Below, piece after piece: positions 37,501 to 49,100 of a DNA stretch of 64,000 nucleotides. The stretch covers positions 30,774,898-30,838,897 of the forward strand of contig CM019218.1 in NCBI GenBank assembly GCA_009741485.1, given 5' to 3'. The number at the start of each line of letters is the position of its first letter. The stretch's first letter is position 1. Origin of the DNA: Malurus cyaneus samueli (Eukaryota; Chordata; Aves; Passeriformes; Maluridae). A program made the position numbers and the translations under genes. The notes under the pieces were generated by a model that saw only the letters and a program-made list of their open reading frames with translations, ran no database searches and had not been told where the DNA came from.

Positions 37501-39590
37501 CAGGCAGCGGGGACACCCGGGGACCCCAGAGCTCACACAGCCAGAGCCCCGTGGGGCACAGCCAGCAGCAGATCAGGACCCTGGATGTGGCGATGTGAGT
37601 GGGCGCCATGAGCCTCCCACCAGCAGCCAGCCCCAGACACCAGTCCTGATGCTGGGCTCACCGCCCTCACCCCAACATCCCAGTGACATCCCAGGGGGCC
37701 CTTGGGACCAGCACTACAGTCACTGAGTCTCCCCCCGCCAAGAGCTGCATTCCCCCAGACAGGCGGGCTCCTCTCGCAGCACGCCAGCTCGTGACACAAG
37801 GTCTGGGAGCCTCGTGGGAGACAAAAGGGGACGCAGAGAGACGAGGGGGTTGATTTTGCAGAAAAGTAAAAATAAAAATGCAAGAATGGTGACCTCGGGC
37901 AGAGCCTCGGGGGGATCTGAATGGTGGCTCTGTGCCGGCGGAGGGGCAGGGCAGGAGGCCACATGCAGCCTGTCCCAGCAGCTGCTCGGGACAAACAGGA
38001 CATGGAGAATGGGAGCAGCAGAAGAGGGTGAGCTCATGGGCTCAGGAGCCCTGGGGGCACCCGGGTGGCCCCCAGAAGCTCTGCCTTTTGCTAGACTTTA
38101 TCCCAGGCACCCCAACTCCCGGCTCCCAGCCTTCCTGTCTGAGGCTGGCTGGAGGGTGTGGGGAGCTGCTCTGGGGGATGTGGGGATGCAGAGCTGGACC
38201 CACTGGTTACCTTCACAGGGTGGCCCAGCTGAGCAAGGAAGGCAAGAGACACCTCACGGTGCAGGTGGGGAGCTGCTACTCTGGTGCAGGGTGGTGGGAT
38301 CCCTCTGGGCTCGGCTCCACGTCTGTCTCCTCACCAGGACCACAGAGGGACTGATCCATTGTGCTGGTGACAGGACACAGTCAGTCACACTGTCCTCCCT
38401 GCCCTCAACCTGCTCTCCTGGCCCTGGTGGCCATCAAGAGATGCAAGAGCCACAGCTCTTGGGTTCATTTCTGAGGTGACCATGTGATTAAAAAGGGTCA
38501 CAGCCCTGAGCTCACCTTCCCCTGCACTCAGGGGAACTGCGAGCAACCTGAAGCTGGTAAGTGAACTGACACAATTACAGGAGCAACTGGCCACTGGTGG
38601 GGAGAGGGAGCTGCCCAGCTGGTCCCAGCTGGTATTGGGAATGCTGAGCAGCGTTTGGAGCCAAGGGCCAGCCCTGCAATGGGCTCAGCTGGGCACCCCA
38701 GCCTGGTACCCAAAGCCGAGCCTCTGCCCACCCACCATCGCTGGTTCCTGAGCCCTTGCAGTGCTGGTGATCCATTTCGGGCAGTGGGAGAGCTCTCGCC
38801 AGCTCCCGAGGAAATGGGAAGCAAACGCGAAGGCCTCGCTGGCGCCGTCCTCCCTCCCACACGCCAGCAGCCCAGCTGCACCTCCTCCCGTCTCGGCTTG
38901 TTTTCACAGCGTGTCCTTTGGCCGCTCGCTGATCCCTGGACAAATGTTCACTAGCGAGACTGCCCCGGCAGGCTGCAGCCCACGCTGTGGCCGTCCCACC
39001 CGCCCGGGTGCTGTCTCCTTTCCCAGCCCTCGTCCCGGCCTTGAGCCCATTCCCACGAATGTAACAGTGGAAATGACTCCAGCCTGAGCAAGGCACAGAG
39101 AGACCCAGAGTGCTGGACGTTGTGCACAGCGCTGGCAGAGCTGGTGACACTGTGCCCACAGTGCCTGGGGCTGGGAGAGCTGTGCCCAGCATGCCTGGTG
39201 CTGGGAGAGGTGTCTGTGCCCAGGACTGGCAGGGCTCTGTGAAGCAGCACTTTGCCTCAACAGACGCCAAATCTGTGGCTTTGGCTCTTATGCTGGTTGT
39301 TTTTGTACAGTTCTGGTGGCTGAATCCCATGATCCTGCCCCTCAGCTGGTCCTTCCCATCCCTGCAACAGCTCAACTCTCCAGAGAGACACTCACTGTCC
39401 TGCTGCTGCACTTTTGGGGCAACTCAGGAATGGGAACTGGGAGCCACAGGATGCATCTGAGACACCGATCAGTGCCAGGGGACCACGCTGACCCTGGGCG
39501 AATTGGAAAATAGGGAGACCCCCACCTAATGCATGTATGAACACATCTGCACACATGTGCACGCACATGCACGTGCAGCTCCGCATGTTC
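34571..39590. other. Intergenic DNA between divergent BPI-like and PLEKHG4-like genes
   Basis: Moderately GC-rich with many overlapping open frames on both strands (up to about 247 codons near 35.6-36.3 kb). None shows splice structure, compositional bias or family resemblance that would support a gene. Small repeats only: a 16-bp tandem pair of an AGCTCCTTTTGCCC unit near 35,980-36,015, and a 30-bp imperfect pair near 39,155-39,215. Confidence 0.5.
39535..39585. repeat. Alternating purine-pyrimidine (CA/TG-like) tract
   Basis: A run of ACACATGTGCACGCACATGCACG-type alternation of about 45 bases just before the CpG island. Such tracts can adopt Z-form DNA near promoters; no function can be read from sequence alone. 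Confidence 0.6.
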
Positions 39591-39599
39591 TCGGTGCAT

Positions 39600-40133
39600 C
39601 CAGGACCCTCCGCCTGCAGTTGCTCGGGGGCCGGCGGGGTTTGGGGGAGGACCCCCGCTACAGCCGCCTCCTGCCACCCCCTCGGGGTTTCTTTTTCCCT
39701 CTACTCCCATCCCATCCCATTCTGCCCGCGGGGACACAGGGGACACAGCGCACGGGGGGCTCCCGCCCACGGGCACAGGAAAGCGCCCCTCGGCCCCCCG
39801 GCTCTCTCCGGGCCACCCCTCCAGCCCCTCCCTCCCCTCTCCCGCCCCGCCCCGCTTCCCGCTTTCTTCGTCCGTTTCTTTCTTTCCTTACTTTTTTTTT
39901 CTTTTCCTTCTTCTTTTCCCCCGAAAGAGGCCGCGGCGGGCGGAGGGGGCCGGGGGGCCGGGGCTGCCCGCCCCCGCCCGCGGCTCCCGGAGGCGCCGGC
40001 CGCCGGGAAAGAGCGGCCGGAGGAGCGGGGACCGACCGGGAACCCCGGCCCGGGGAGAGCCGGCGAGGAGGAGGAGGGACGGGACGGTCGGTGCGGGGGC
40101 CCCCGGCCCCTCTGCCACTTCCTGGGAAACATG
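39600..40133 (+). promoter_or_regulatory. CpG-rich promoter and first exon of PLEKHG4-like gene
   Basis: A GC- and CpG-dense block with a C/T-rich tract (39,840-39,920) then a CpG core (39,930-40,110). No TATA box is evident. It ends in AAACATG|GTAATT at 40,133/40,134: a start codon at the last three bases of an exon, directly before a splice donor. The transcription start is not determinable. Confidence 0.6.
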
Positions 40134-43100
40134 GTAATTCCTGTGGCATCCCCGTCCCTGCCGCTGCCCCTCCCCGTGGCTGCCGGTCCCGCGGGTACCG
40201 GGTGGACACCGGGTGGGCACCGGGTGGGCAAGGGGTGGGCAGCGGGAGCGACAGAAGAGTGAGGTCGGGAGCGAAGGTGGAAGGAGGTGCAAAGGCAGAA
40301 GTGGGTGGGGAGGTGAGAGTGAGGGCAGAGGTGGGTGGGAAGGCAGAGATAGATGAGAAGGTGGAGGTTGGGTGTGAATTTGGAACAGGGTCAGTGTGAA
40401 GGTGGACGTTGGGTGTGAGGGTGGAGATGAGGTGTGGAGGAGGACGTGGCTGCGGCTGCTCGGGCAGGTGCGTCCTGCGATGCTCAAACTTCCCTGCAAA
40501 GTTTGTCGGGCTGGGAGCAGCGAGTGGGAGCTGCAGTGAGAGCCGTGCCAGCACAGGGGGATGCTGGCCAGCCCGGCTGGATCATTGTCACCGCGGCCGG
40601 CACGTGCCGTTGCCCCGGGCTCTGTGCTGAGCGCGGCCTCCCGCTCCGGGCCAGGCTGAGCGCTTGCATCGCGTCCTGCCAAAGATGGTGACAGCAAGAG
40701 CTGCCGGAGAGACTGAGGAATTGGTATTCAGGACTGGTCCCAGGCTCAAACCTCGCTCCTTCCTGAGCAGGGGGGAGAAAGGAGCTGGAGCTGAGTCACC
40801 CTGTGGCTTTGGGCACAGGTTAAACAACTTCCCTGCACCAAAACCCCAAAGCCCAGCCCGTCTTGTTGGTGTAAACCACTTTAAAAATATGAGTATTTGG
40901 GGAGAAATATCAATCTCTATTTAACAGCACTTTGGCTTATTAAAATGGAAATAGCTTTGCAAATGTAAATCTCCTTATGCTCCTAATGCCTTTGTTCCAG
41001 CTCCGCTCCCTCACAGCGGGTGGAGGGACTGGGATAACTGGCTGCTTTTGGATTCCTATGGGCTCCTGGCCGGCCCGGATGTGGCTTCGCCTACAAACTC
41101 AGAGCCACTGCACCATGGTTACCCCAAAAGCCTCCCCCAATGATGAAGTGCTTTGTGACACTCCATGAAAACATTTTTAGTCAGTCATTCCAGGCCAAAA
41201 TATTCCCCGGCACAACCCAGGCTGTGTCTGGTCCCTCCATCAGTCCCTGGTCGTCCCCTGGCACTGGCTCACGTGGTCCCTGCCCAGGATGTCCTGGGTG
41301 ATAGGATGAGAGGAAACAGCCTCAAGTGGAGCCAGGGGAGGGTTAGATTGGATACTAGGGAAAAATTTCTTCACTCAAAGGGCTGTCAAGCCCTTGCACA
41401 GGCTGCCCAGGCAGTGCTGGAGTCACTATCCCTGGAAGGATTTAAAAGACTGTTGAAGGCAGGGCAGGCCATCCTGGCTCATCTCTCATGGCAGCGTTTG
41501 GAGCTGGATAGATCCTCCTGTGCTGTTGCAGCTCCTCACCTCGGTGTTGGGATGGGGAGGAAGTTGAGCTTGGCAGTGCTGGGCATGGAGGTGGTGGGCA
41601 CCTGGGTGGGTTCAGCACTGGGGACCAGGTGGCTGCACCGGTGCCCCACTGGAGCAACATGGAATGGGCAAAGCCCAGCAGGGATTTTCCAGAGAGAGGT
41701 CTCCTGTCCTTCTAGGAACTGTGCACACAGTAAGACCAAGCTTGAAGAGAAAGGTCCAAGGGCAGAATGCCTGGACAGGAAACCTGGCAGATCAGGGCCC
41801 TGAGACAGGACTGGCTCACCTCCTCCTCTGCCCAGCTCTGTGGCTTCTCCTGTCAGGTGCAAGGGCAGGAGACTCCTGTGTTGAAACATGGAAACAAGTC
41901 ATGAAGAATTAACCAGAGCATGACTGCAAAGTGCTTTAACTAAAGCGCATTAAAACTAATTAAGCTGAATTAACCGTGGCCCCTTTGTCTCTATATGGAC
42001 TCCTGGACCAGGGATTAGCAGCCTGAAACTAATGCTCACCTTGAGCTAATCCCATGGGACTTCCTGGGTGCTCACATAGGAGCAGGACCCAGCTGCCTGG
42101 AGGATGCTCCTCTCCCTCACTCACCAATGGGGTCCCCTGGACAGCTGTGCCGGTCATCCCCCACTTCTTGGAGCGCAGCCTGGGCATCACGGGAGCTGTG
42201 GGATGGCTTCCCTCCATGTACGCCGTGCCAGCTCTGTCCCCACGGCCAACAGCTCCAGCAGCACCAAGAGAACAAACTGGGAACCGCTGGTTCACGCATG
42301 ACACAGACTCAGTGTCCTCACCCCAGCCTGGGGCAGCACGGGGGGATGCAATGCAGCAGAGCACTTCCCAGAAAATGCAGGAGTAATTTTGAGTTTGGCG
42401 AATTCAGCAATGAGTCTGGACCAAAACACCCTATCCATCTTCAGATGTTTGTCCGTCCTCCCATCTGCCGCATTCCTGCAGCGAGCTGCGGAGCCCGGCA
42501 CAGCCCCACGATCTGTCCTGTCGGGTCTGACTCCACTTAACCCCTCTGCTGCTACGGCTCCTCCGCCTCCACATGGCCGGCGGCCGAGCAAGGCGGCTGC
42601 TGCCTGCCGGGCTTATCCCAGACTCCTTAACCACAATCCGGCTCTGGGAATCGGACCCGCCACACCCCTCCTGTGCCGTGCTTGCTCTGCTCCACTGCCA
42701 GCTCCACCCATATCCAGCCCAGGAGCGTTTGGAGCACCTGAGCTCAGCAGAATCACCAGATGTGGATTTCCCAGGGCCTGATAGTGGCAAGGGGCAGTGT
42801 TGGATGGTGGGCAGAGGCAGGCTCAAGGGGAATGGTGTCCCCACTGCAGGGCCATTTTCCCACCAGTGACACTTCCCTCTGTCCCACAGGATGCCGGGAC
42901 GCTGGATGCAGCGGTGCAAAGTGCTCTCCAGGCCCTCTACCCGCCCTTCGAAGCCACGGCCCCCACCGTCTTGGGCCAGGTGTTTCGGCTGCTGGAGTCC
43001 AGCTACCAGGGTGATGGGCTCTGCTGCCTGCTCCAGTTCCTCATCCCGGCCAAGCGGCTCTTCGAGCGCCTGCGGCAGGCGGCCTGCGTAAGCCCCCGTG

Positions 43101-46100
43101 CCCCACCATGGTGCCCCACACGGGGGGTTTGCCCTAAGGAGTCCTGCCTGCATGGCCACGCTCACCTGTGGGCTTCCTGCCTGCACATCCGCTCCATCCT
43201 GCACAGGGGACCATGGCACACCTGGGACTGGTCAGCACACGCAGTCCCTGCAATAAGGGCAGGGAGACTCTGGGGTTATCTTGTCTTGATCCTAGAGAGG
43301 CTTAAGCAGGGATTTTCCCTCTGTAAGCACATGGGAAGACTCCCCACACTGCGAACAGCCATGGCTCAGGGTGGGCTTGCAGGGCTCTGCTGCAGGGGCT
43401 TGGCTCAGGGACATCCTTTGGGTCACCAGGCTCTTTCATCCCCATCCTGGGAGCCGGGCAGCGGGAGCGTGTGGGAGTGGCTGGGAGGCTCCCAGCTGGC
43501 AGGGCTCTCTCATGCGCTCTGTTCTTCCTCCCTCCCAGGCTCCCTACTTTAACCGCATCTTTCTCCATGAAGGCTGGCCCTTGTGTCTTCACGAGAAGGT
43601 GGTCGTGCACCTCGCGCCGCTCAACCCCCTCCTGCTGCGCCCCGGGGACTTCTACCTGCAAGCAGAGCCCTGCGAGGAGCACACGGCGCGCGTCACCGTC
43701 AAGCACCTGTCCCTGGACCTGCGCTCGGTGGAGGAGACACCGGTCCCCGAGGCCACCCACGCACTGCTCTTCACCAATGCGTGGCTGGAGGAGGTGAACA
43801 GCACCTGGGCCGGGGCTCCCCTGCACACCTGCCTGGTGGCCACTGAGAACGGCATCACCCCACTGCCGTGGAGCCGGATTGCCATGCCCGAGTTCACTGA
43901 CAAGCCTGGGGCTGGAGCTGACACCGTGCCCGCGGGTGCCCGGCATGAACCTGCTCCTGAGCCTGCACCTGAGCCGGCAGCACCCGGCACACCTGTGCCC
44001 CATGGTACAGTGAATGTCCCCACGCCCTACAGCAACATTGTGGGCACCATCCCAGGCTGCAAGGCCACCTCCTGGAAGTCAGGCCAGGGACGATACCCAG
44101 GACTGATCAAGGTGGAGCAGGCAGGGCTGCGGAAGAAGCCGGCCACGCTGGCTGTGCCCAGCCTCTGTGAAATCATCAGCCAGAACCTGGAGGGGGAGTA
44201 TGTGGACCTGCTGGAGCAATCCCAGGAGGACATGGACCTCCTGACCAGATCCCTCTTGCCTACCTGCCCTCCAGGGAGAATAAGGGCTGGGGCCGAGGTG
44301 ATGCTCCCCTGGGCAAATGGGGGACCGGGAGCAGAGGCCTGGACCTTTGGAGGAGCACTGAGCTCAGAGGATCCCTGCAGCCCGAGTCTGGGGAGGAGGC
44401 TGAGCCAGGAGCCAGGGCCACATGGCTCAAAATGCCGCCAGCGAGACTCCTACATGGCCGCGCTGCAGAACCCGGTGAGCTTCGGCTCTGGGCTGATGGC
44501 GGCCATCCTGGAGGAGCCGGACAGCCCCGGCCCCGAGCTGGCCCCTGCCACCCCCCGTGAGAGCCCCGCAGAGCACAGGAAGGGGGCTGGCAGCCCCACG
44601 CTCCTCACCCGCCGGTCCTGCCAAGCGACTCCTGGGGTGCCGGGGCAAGGGGGGTTGGTGCAGCGGGACAGCCCCCGGCTCCCCCCAGGTTCCAGACACA
44701 AGTTCTCCTTCCTGAAGGGTGCACGGCTCGGGGCAGCCCCTGCGGATGAAAGAGTCACCAGCCAGCACGAGGGGGCCTGGAAGAAGATGTCGGCCATCTA
44801 TTCACCCAGGATGGGCAGAGCCAGGGCAGCAGGGAAAGGTACCATCCTGTGGGGCTGCGGGGCTGAGCAGGCACTGCTGGGGCTTTGCTACTCCTCTGCT
44901 TTGTTGAGTGTCAGCAGCTCCTCTCTCCTCGTTCCCCGTGCTCAGGTACGAATGCAAGCACTGCTGCTCCCATGGAGGAACGGTCCCTGGAAAGTGCCAG
45001 CTGCAAGAACGGTCCCTCTGTGCCCAGCACGGGCACTGCTGGTCGGGAGCCCCCAGCCTGGCAGGACCTGCACGCTGGGCTGCTGCGCTCGGGCATCATC
45101 TGCCTGCCAGGTACTGCTGGCATCATGAGCTGGCATGGTGGAGAGGCCTCTGGAGGGAAACACGGACTGCTGGAGAGGCTGTTCCACAGGAAGGTTTCAG
45201 GGCTTTCTTTGCTGGAGGCCAGAAATACTCCAAGCGGAAAATTTCCTTTCAGCTGGGCAAAAACATTAAAAACATATAAATGCAGGCAGCCTGCGCAGTG
45301 CAGCTGCCCCGGTCCCAGCCGCCCCAAGCCCTCCCACACCATTCCTCTCCAGTGAAGCTGTTCAGCTTTAGCTGCCAAACACTAAACATTTGGCTCCTTC
45401 TTTTTCCCAAGAACCAAAACGCAGTAACAAAAACCATCTTTTTCTCAGGAAAAATGTCCCCAGCAGTTCTGGAATTCCAGGCATTCACTGGAACCCCCCT
45501 CCCCTGGCTGGCTCTGCCCCTCCAGAAGGGCCAGAGGGGCTGCACCATGGCCGGCCCTGAGCTGAGTTGGGTGCCCCAGCCCATTGTGGGGTGCTCAGGT
45601 GTGGCAGGGGGCTGTCAGGAGGGTCACTCACCCTTTCCCCACAGGGAGCTCGGACAGGATGGGCAGGGCCCTCCTCGTGGTGACCACCAGTGGCAGTGCC
45701 TGGCGGGCTGCGTGGTGCTCAGCTGCAGAGCTGGCGAGGCTCATCCTCTGCCTCTGCTCCCTCCCCAGGTAAGGGCCAGCAGGACCTGCCAGGAATCCCC
45801 AGCTGCTGCCAGGCTCAGGGCTCCCAGGCGGAGTTGGGATGGGTGCTCAGCATCCCACACACGCTGGTTTGGGCACATCCCTGAGGACCCTGGACCATGC
45901 CCCTGCCAGAGGCACACGCTCTGAGCCCGTGGCTGCAGCATCCCACAGGGACAAGGCCAGTGCTTGTGGCTGTGGGTTCCTGCCTGCCTGCCTGGGGGTG
46001 CAGAATGTGGGAGGGGGCTTTGAGAGGGCCCTGCCCCAGGGAAGGACCCCCACTCCTGCTGTGTTTTCCCTCACTAGGCAAGAAGTGAAGAATGGTGAGA

Positions 46101-49100
46101 GGCGAGAAGCGAAGGATGTTGGGCTCACGCTTGTGGTGGATGCTCGGAAGCAGCCGCCTGCTCCTGTCCTGTTCTCGGCCCTCCGCTCCGTCCAGGTATG
46201 TGTGCCCATGCCATAGACATGCCAGGGTGCCCCTGTCTGGGAGGGAGTGCTGCCACCCTTTGGGGGTCCCTCAGAGCCTGCCCTGTGCCCACTCGTCACA
46301 CGATCCCCAACAGTCCCTTCCCAGCCCTGCCATCACCCAGCCCTGTGGCATCACCCAGAGCCCTCCAGCATCCTGCTGTGTGAACTCACCAGGAAATGGG
46401 CTCTGCAGTGACAGTCCATTGTCCTGGCAGAGTCCTTGTGCAGTGCCCAGGTTGTGTCACAGGAGTGCCCTGTGCTGTCCAGAGTCTAAAGGGGTCCCCG
46501 CTGCCACAGCACCCTTTGCCTTTGCATGCCTGATAAAACCCATGTCAGCCCTGATGCTCCTCACATGGAGAAGTGTCACTGGTGTGAGAGAAGGGGTTCG
46601 CTCATGAGGGTCTCCCCACAGTCCTTTGCCAGGGAGCTGGTGGCTGTGGTGAGGTCATGGCCTGAATGACCTGTTTCCATCTCCCACACCAATGAGCATG
46701 GGAACCTTTTCCTTTGCAATGAGCTCACCAGCCTCAGCCACCCCAGGAAATCCCAGCACTGCCATGGGTGACCTGAGGGCTGCACGTGAGGTTTGCCCTG
46801 GTGACCCTCCCCTGCCTCCCATAGAGTGTCTCTCCAGGCTGCATCCACAGCGTGCTGCTCCTGGCCGAGAAGGAGCTGCTGTCCCACCGTGAGAGGCTGC
46901 CCGGGGTGCAGGTGAGCCTGTCCCTGTGTCCTGGGCTGGGGTGGGACTGGGTTATTCCCTGCTCCAGGCAGCCTTACCAAGCCCTGTGCCCTGCAGGTGG
47001 AGACCCTGACGTCGCTGAAGGCTCTGGGCCGCCACATCGACAGCTCCCAGCTGCCCCCAGAGCTGGACGGTGCCTTCCCCTACTGCCACGGCGAGTGGGT
47101 TCAATTCTTCCAGGTGTCTGTTACCACGCCATGAGCCATTGCCTCACCTCCCCCGTGTCCCTCTGTCCCCACTGCATCTTACACGTCCCACACACATCCC
47201 TGGAAGAGTGACAGGAAGGGCTGGGAGAGGGGAATGAGAATGAGAGCTTTGAGCACGGGAGGGTCAAGCTCCTTCCTACCTCCTCCTGCCTGCAGCTGCC
47301 CATCCACCTCCACTCCCTTCCTTACCAGCTTTAACCCCGTGCTTCACAATATTCCCTGCTCTGTCCTGGCACTGCTCCACCTCCTCATCCTCCTCCTCTT
47401 CCTCCTCCTCATGGCCTGCTGCCCTGCTGACCTGCTGTGTGTGTCCCCCACAGAAGCTGCATCCCTTCACAGCCGGCCTCAGGCGGGCATCGGAGCTGCT
47501 GCAGTGGTGCATCCAGGAACTGCGGAACACAGATGCACTGGCAGAGACACAGGTAATGGGGGTGGCAGTGCCACAGGTTGGGGACATTCCCAAAGTGCCC
47601 ATCTGCAGTGCAGCCACAGCAACATTTCACTCCAGTAGCCCAAAACTTGGCACAACCGCTTCCAGACTGGCAGCTCCTGGCCATGGGGCTGTCCCCTGTC
47701 CCCTCTGCTCCCTGCCTGGGGTGCAGCCCCAGGTACCCATCCTGTGCTGGCTGAGGCCCCAGTGAGACACCAGGTAAGACACTCTGACCCTCTCTCCCTC
47801 CTCAGGATGCGGCTGCGGGCATCAGGAGGCACCAGGAGCTGATGCAGAAGGTGCTGAGTGACCCTCAGCTGGTGCGGGTGCAGCGCGAGGGTGGCTTCGT
47901 GCTGGCCAGGCTGCGCAGGGAGGCCGCTCGCCTCCGCGCCTCTGACCACGTCAGGTAGGACAAGGCCCTTCTGCTGGTCAAGGGGAGCCAAGGCCAGGGA
48001 CCCCCAGCTTCTGCTGGCTGACAGAGCCACCTCCCCAAGGACAGCCCCGTCCCCATGAGCCCCAGCTGTTGCTGTGCTCTCTCCTGCTTTGGAGCACTGA
48101 GCACATGTCTGGCACAGCCCATTACAGGAGTCCACTCATCTTTACTGGGGAAGGTTCCAGCCCCCTGGGAGGGTCTCCTGCTCTAGGCCAGATCCGTCAC
48201 TGCTGTGCAATGCCGGCAGTAATGCCTCGGGCTGGGCTCAGGAAAAGCCACTAGATGGGGCCAAGTCCCGGCCGTGGCGCGCTCGGCCGGCTGTGCCGTG
48301 CTCATCCAGTGATGTCGCACTCGTCCGGTGATGTCGCACTTGTCTGGCCACACCACACTCATCCAGTGATGCCACGATCTGGCCATGCTGTACTCTGGCC
48401 ATGCCATACTCATCCAGTGATGTCACCCCACCTGGACATGCTATACTCATCCAGTGATGGCGTAATCTGGCTGTGCTGTTACTCATCCAGCCGTGCTGTA
48501 ATCGGGCCATTCCGTACTCACCCGGTGATGTCGCTCTTGTCTGGAGATGCTGCACCCATCTGGAGATGCTGCACTGGTCCAGCCACGCCACGCTGCTCCA
48601 TAATCCATGCATGCAGGCAGCACTGATGCACTGCTCCCTCCTGTTCCCTTCTCTCAGAGGAGCTGGGCTGCCCTGATAGACACAGCTTTCCCACCCCGTG
48701 GTCCCTGCCATCCATGTCACTCCATGGGATGGGGAGATGTCCAGGTGTCTGCAGGGCTGGGCTCAGGAGCTGATCAACACAACAGGTCCCCTCCATCTTG
48801 TGCATCCCCAAGCTCACCTGGCACTGATGGCCCCTCTCCTCCCAATCCCCAGGACCGGTATGGAGTTGGCCGAGGGGCTGTACAGCCAGCTGGAGGAAGA
48901 GCTTCACGACCTCGTGTCCCAGTCCAACAGCTGCCTGGAGCACCTGGAGTTCCTCCGCAAGGTCCGTGAACTCGAGACGGAGTTTGGCAAGGTGAGCTGG
49001 GTGTCCCTGTGATGCCACAAGTTGCAGTTGCCCTCTGTGGTGTTCCACGGTTGAGTATTTTGGTCCCGTTTCCTTTGTTTTTGATGATGGTGGGAGCCTG

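Noticed and set aside
41165..41803. 212-codon plus-strand frame as a gene
   Set aside because: It runs through a CR1 fragment inside intron 1 of the PLEKHG4-like gene.
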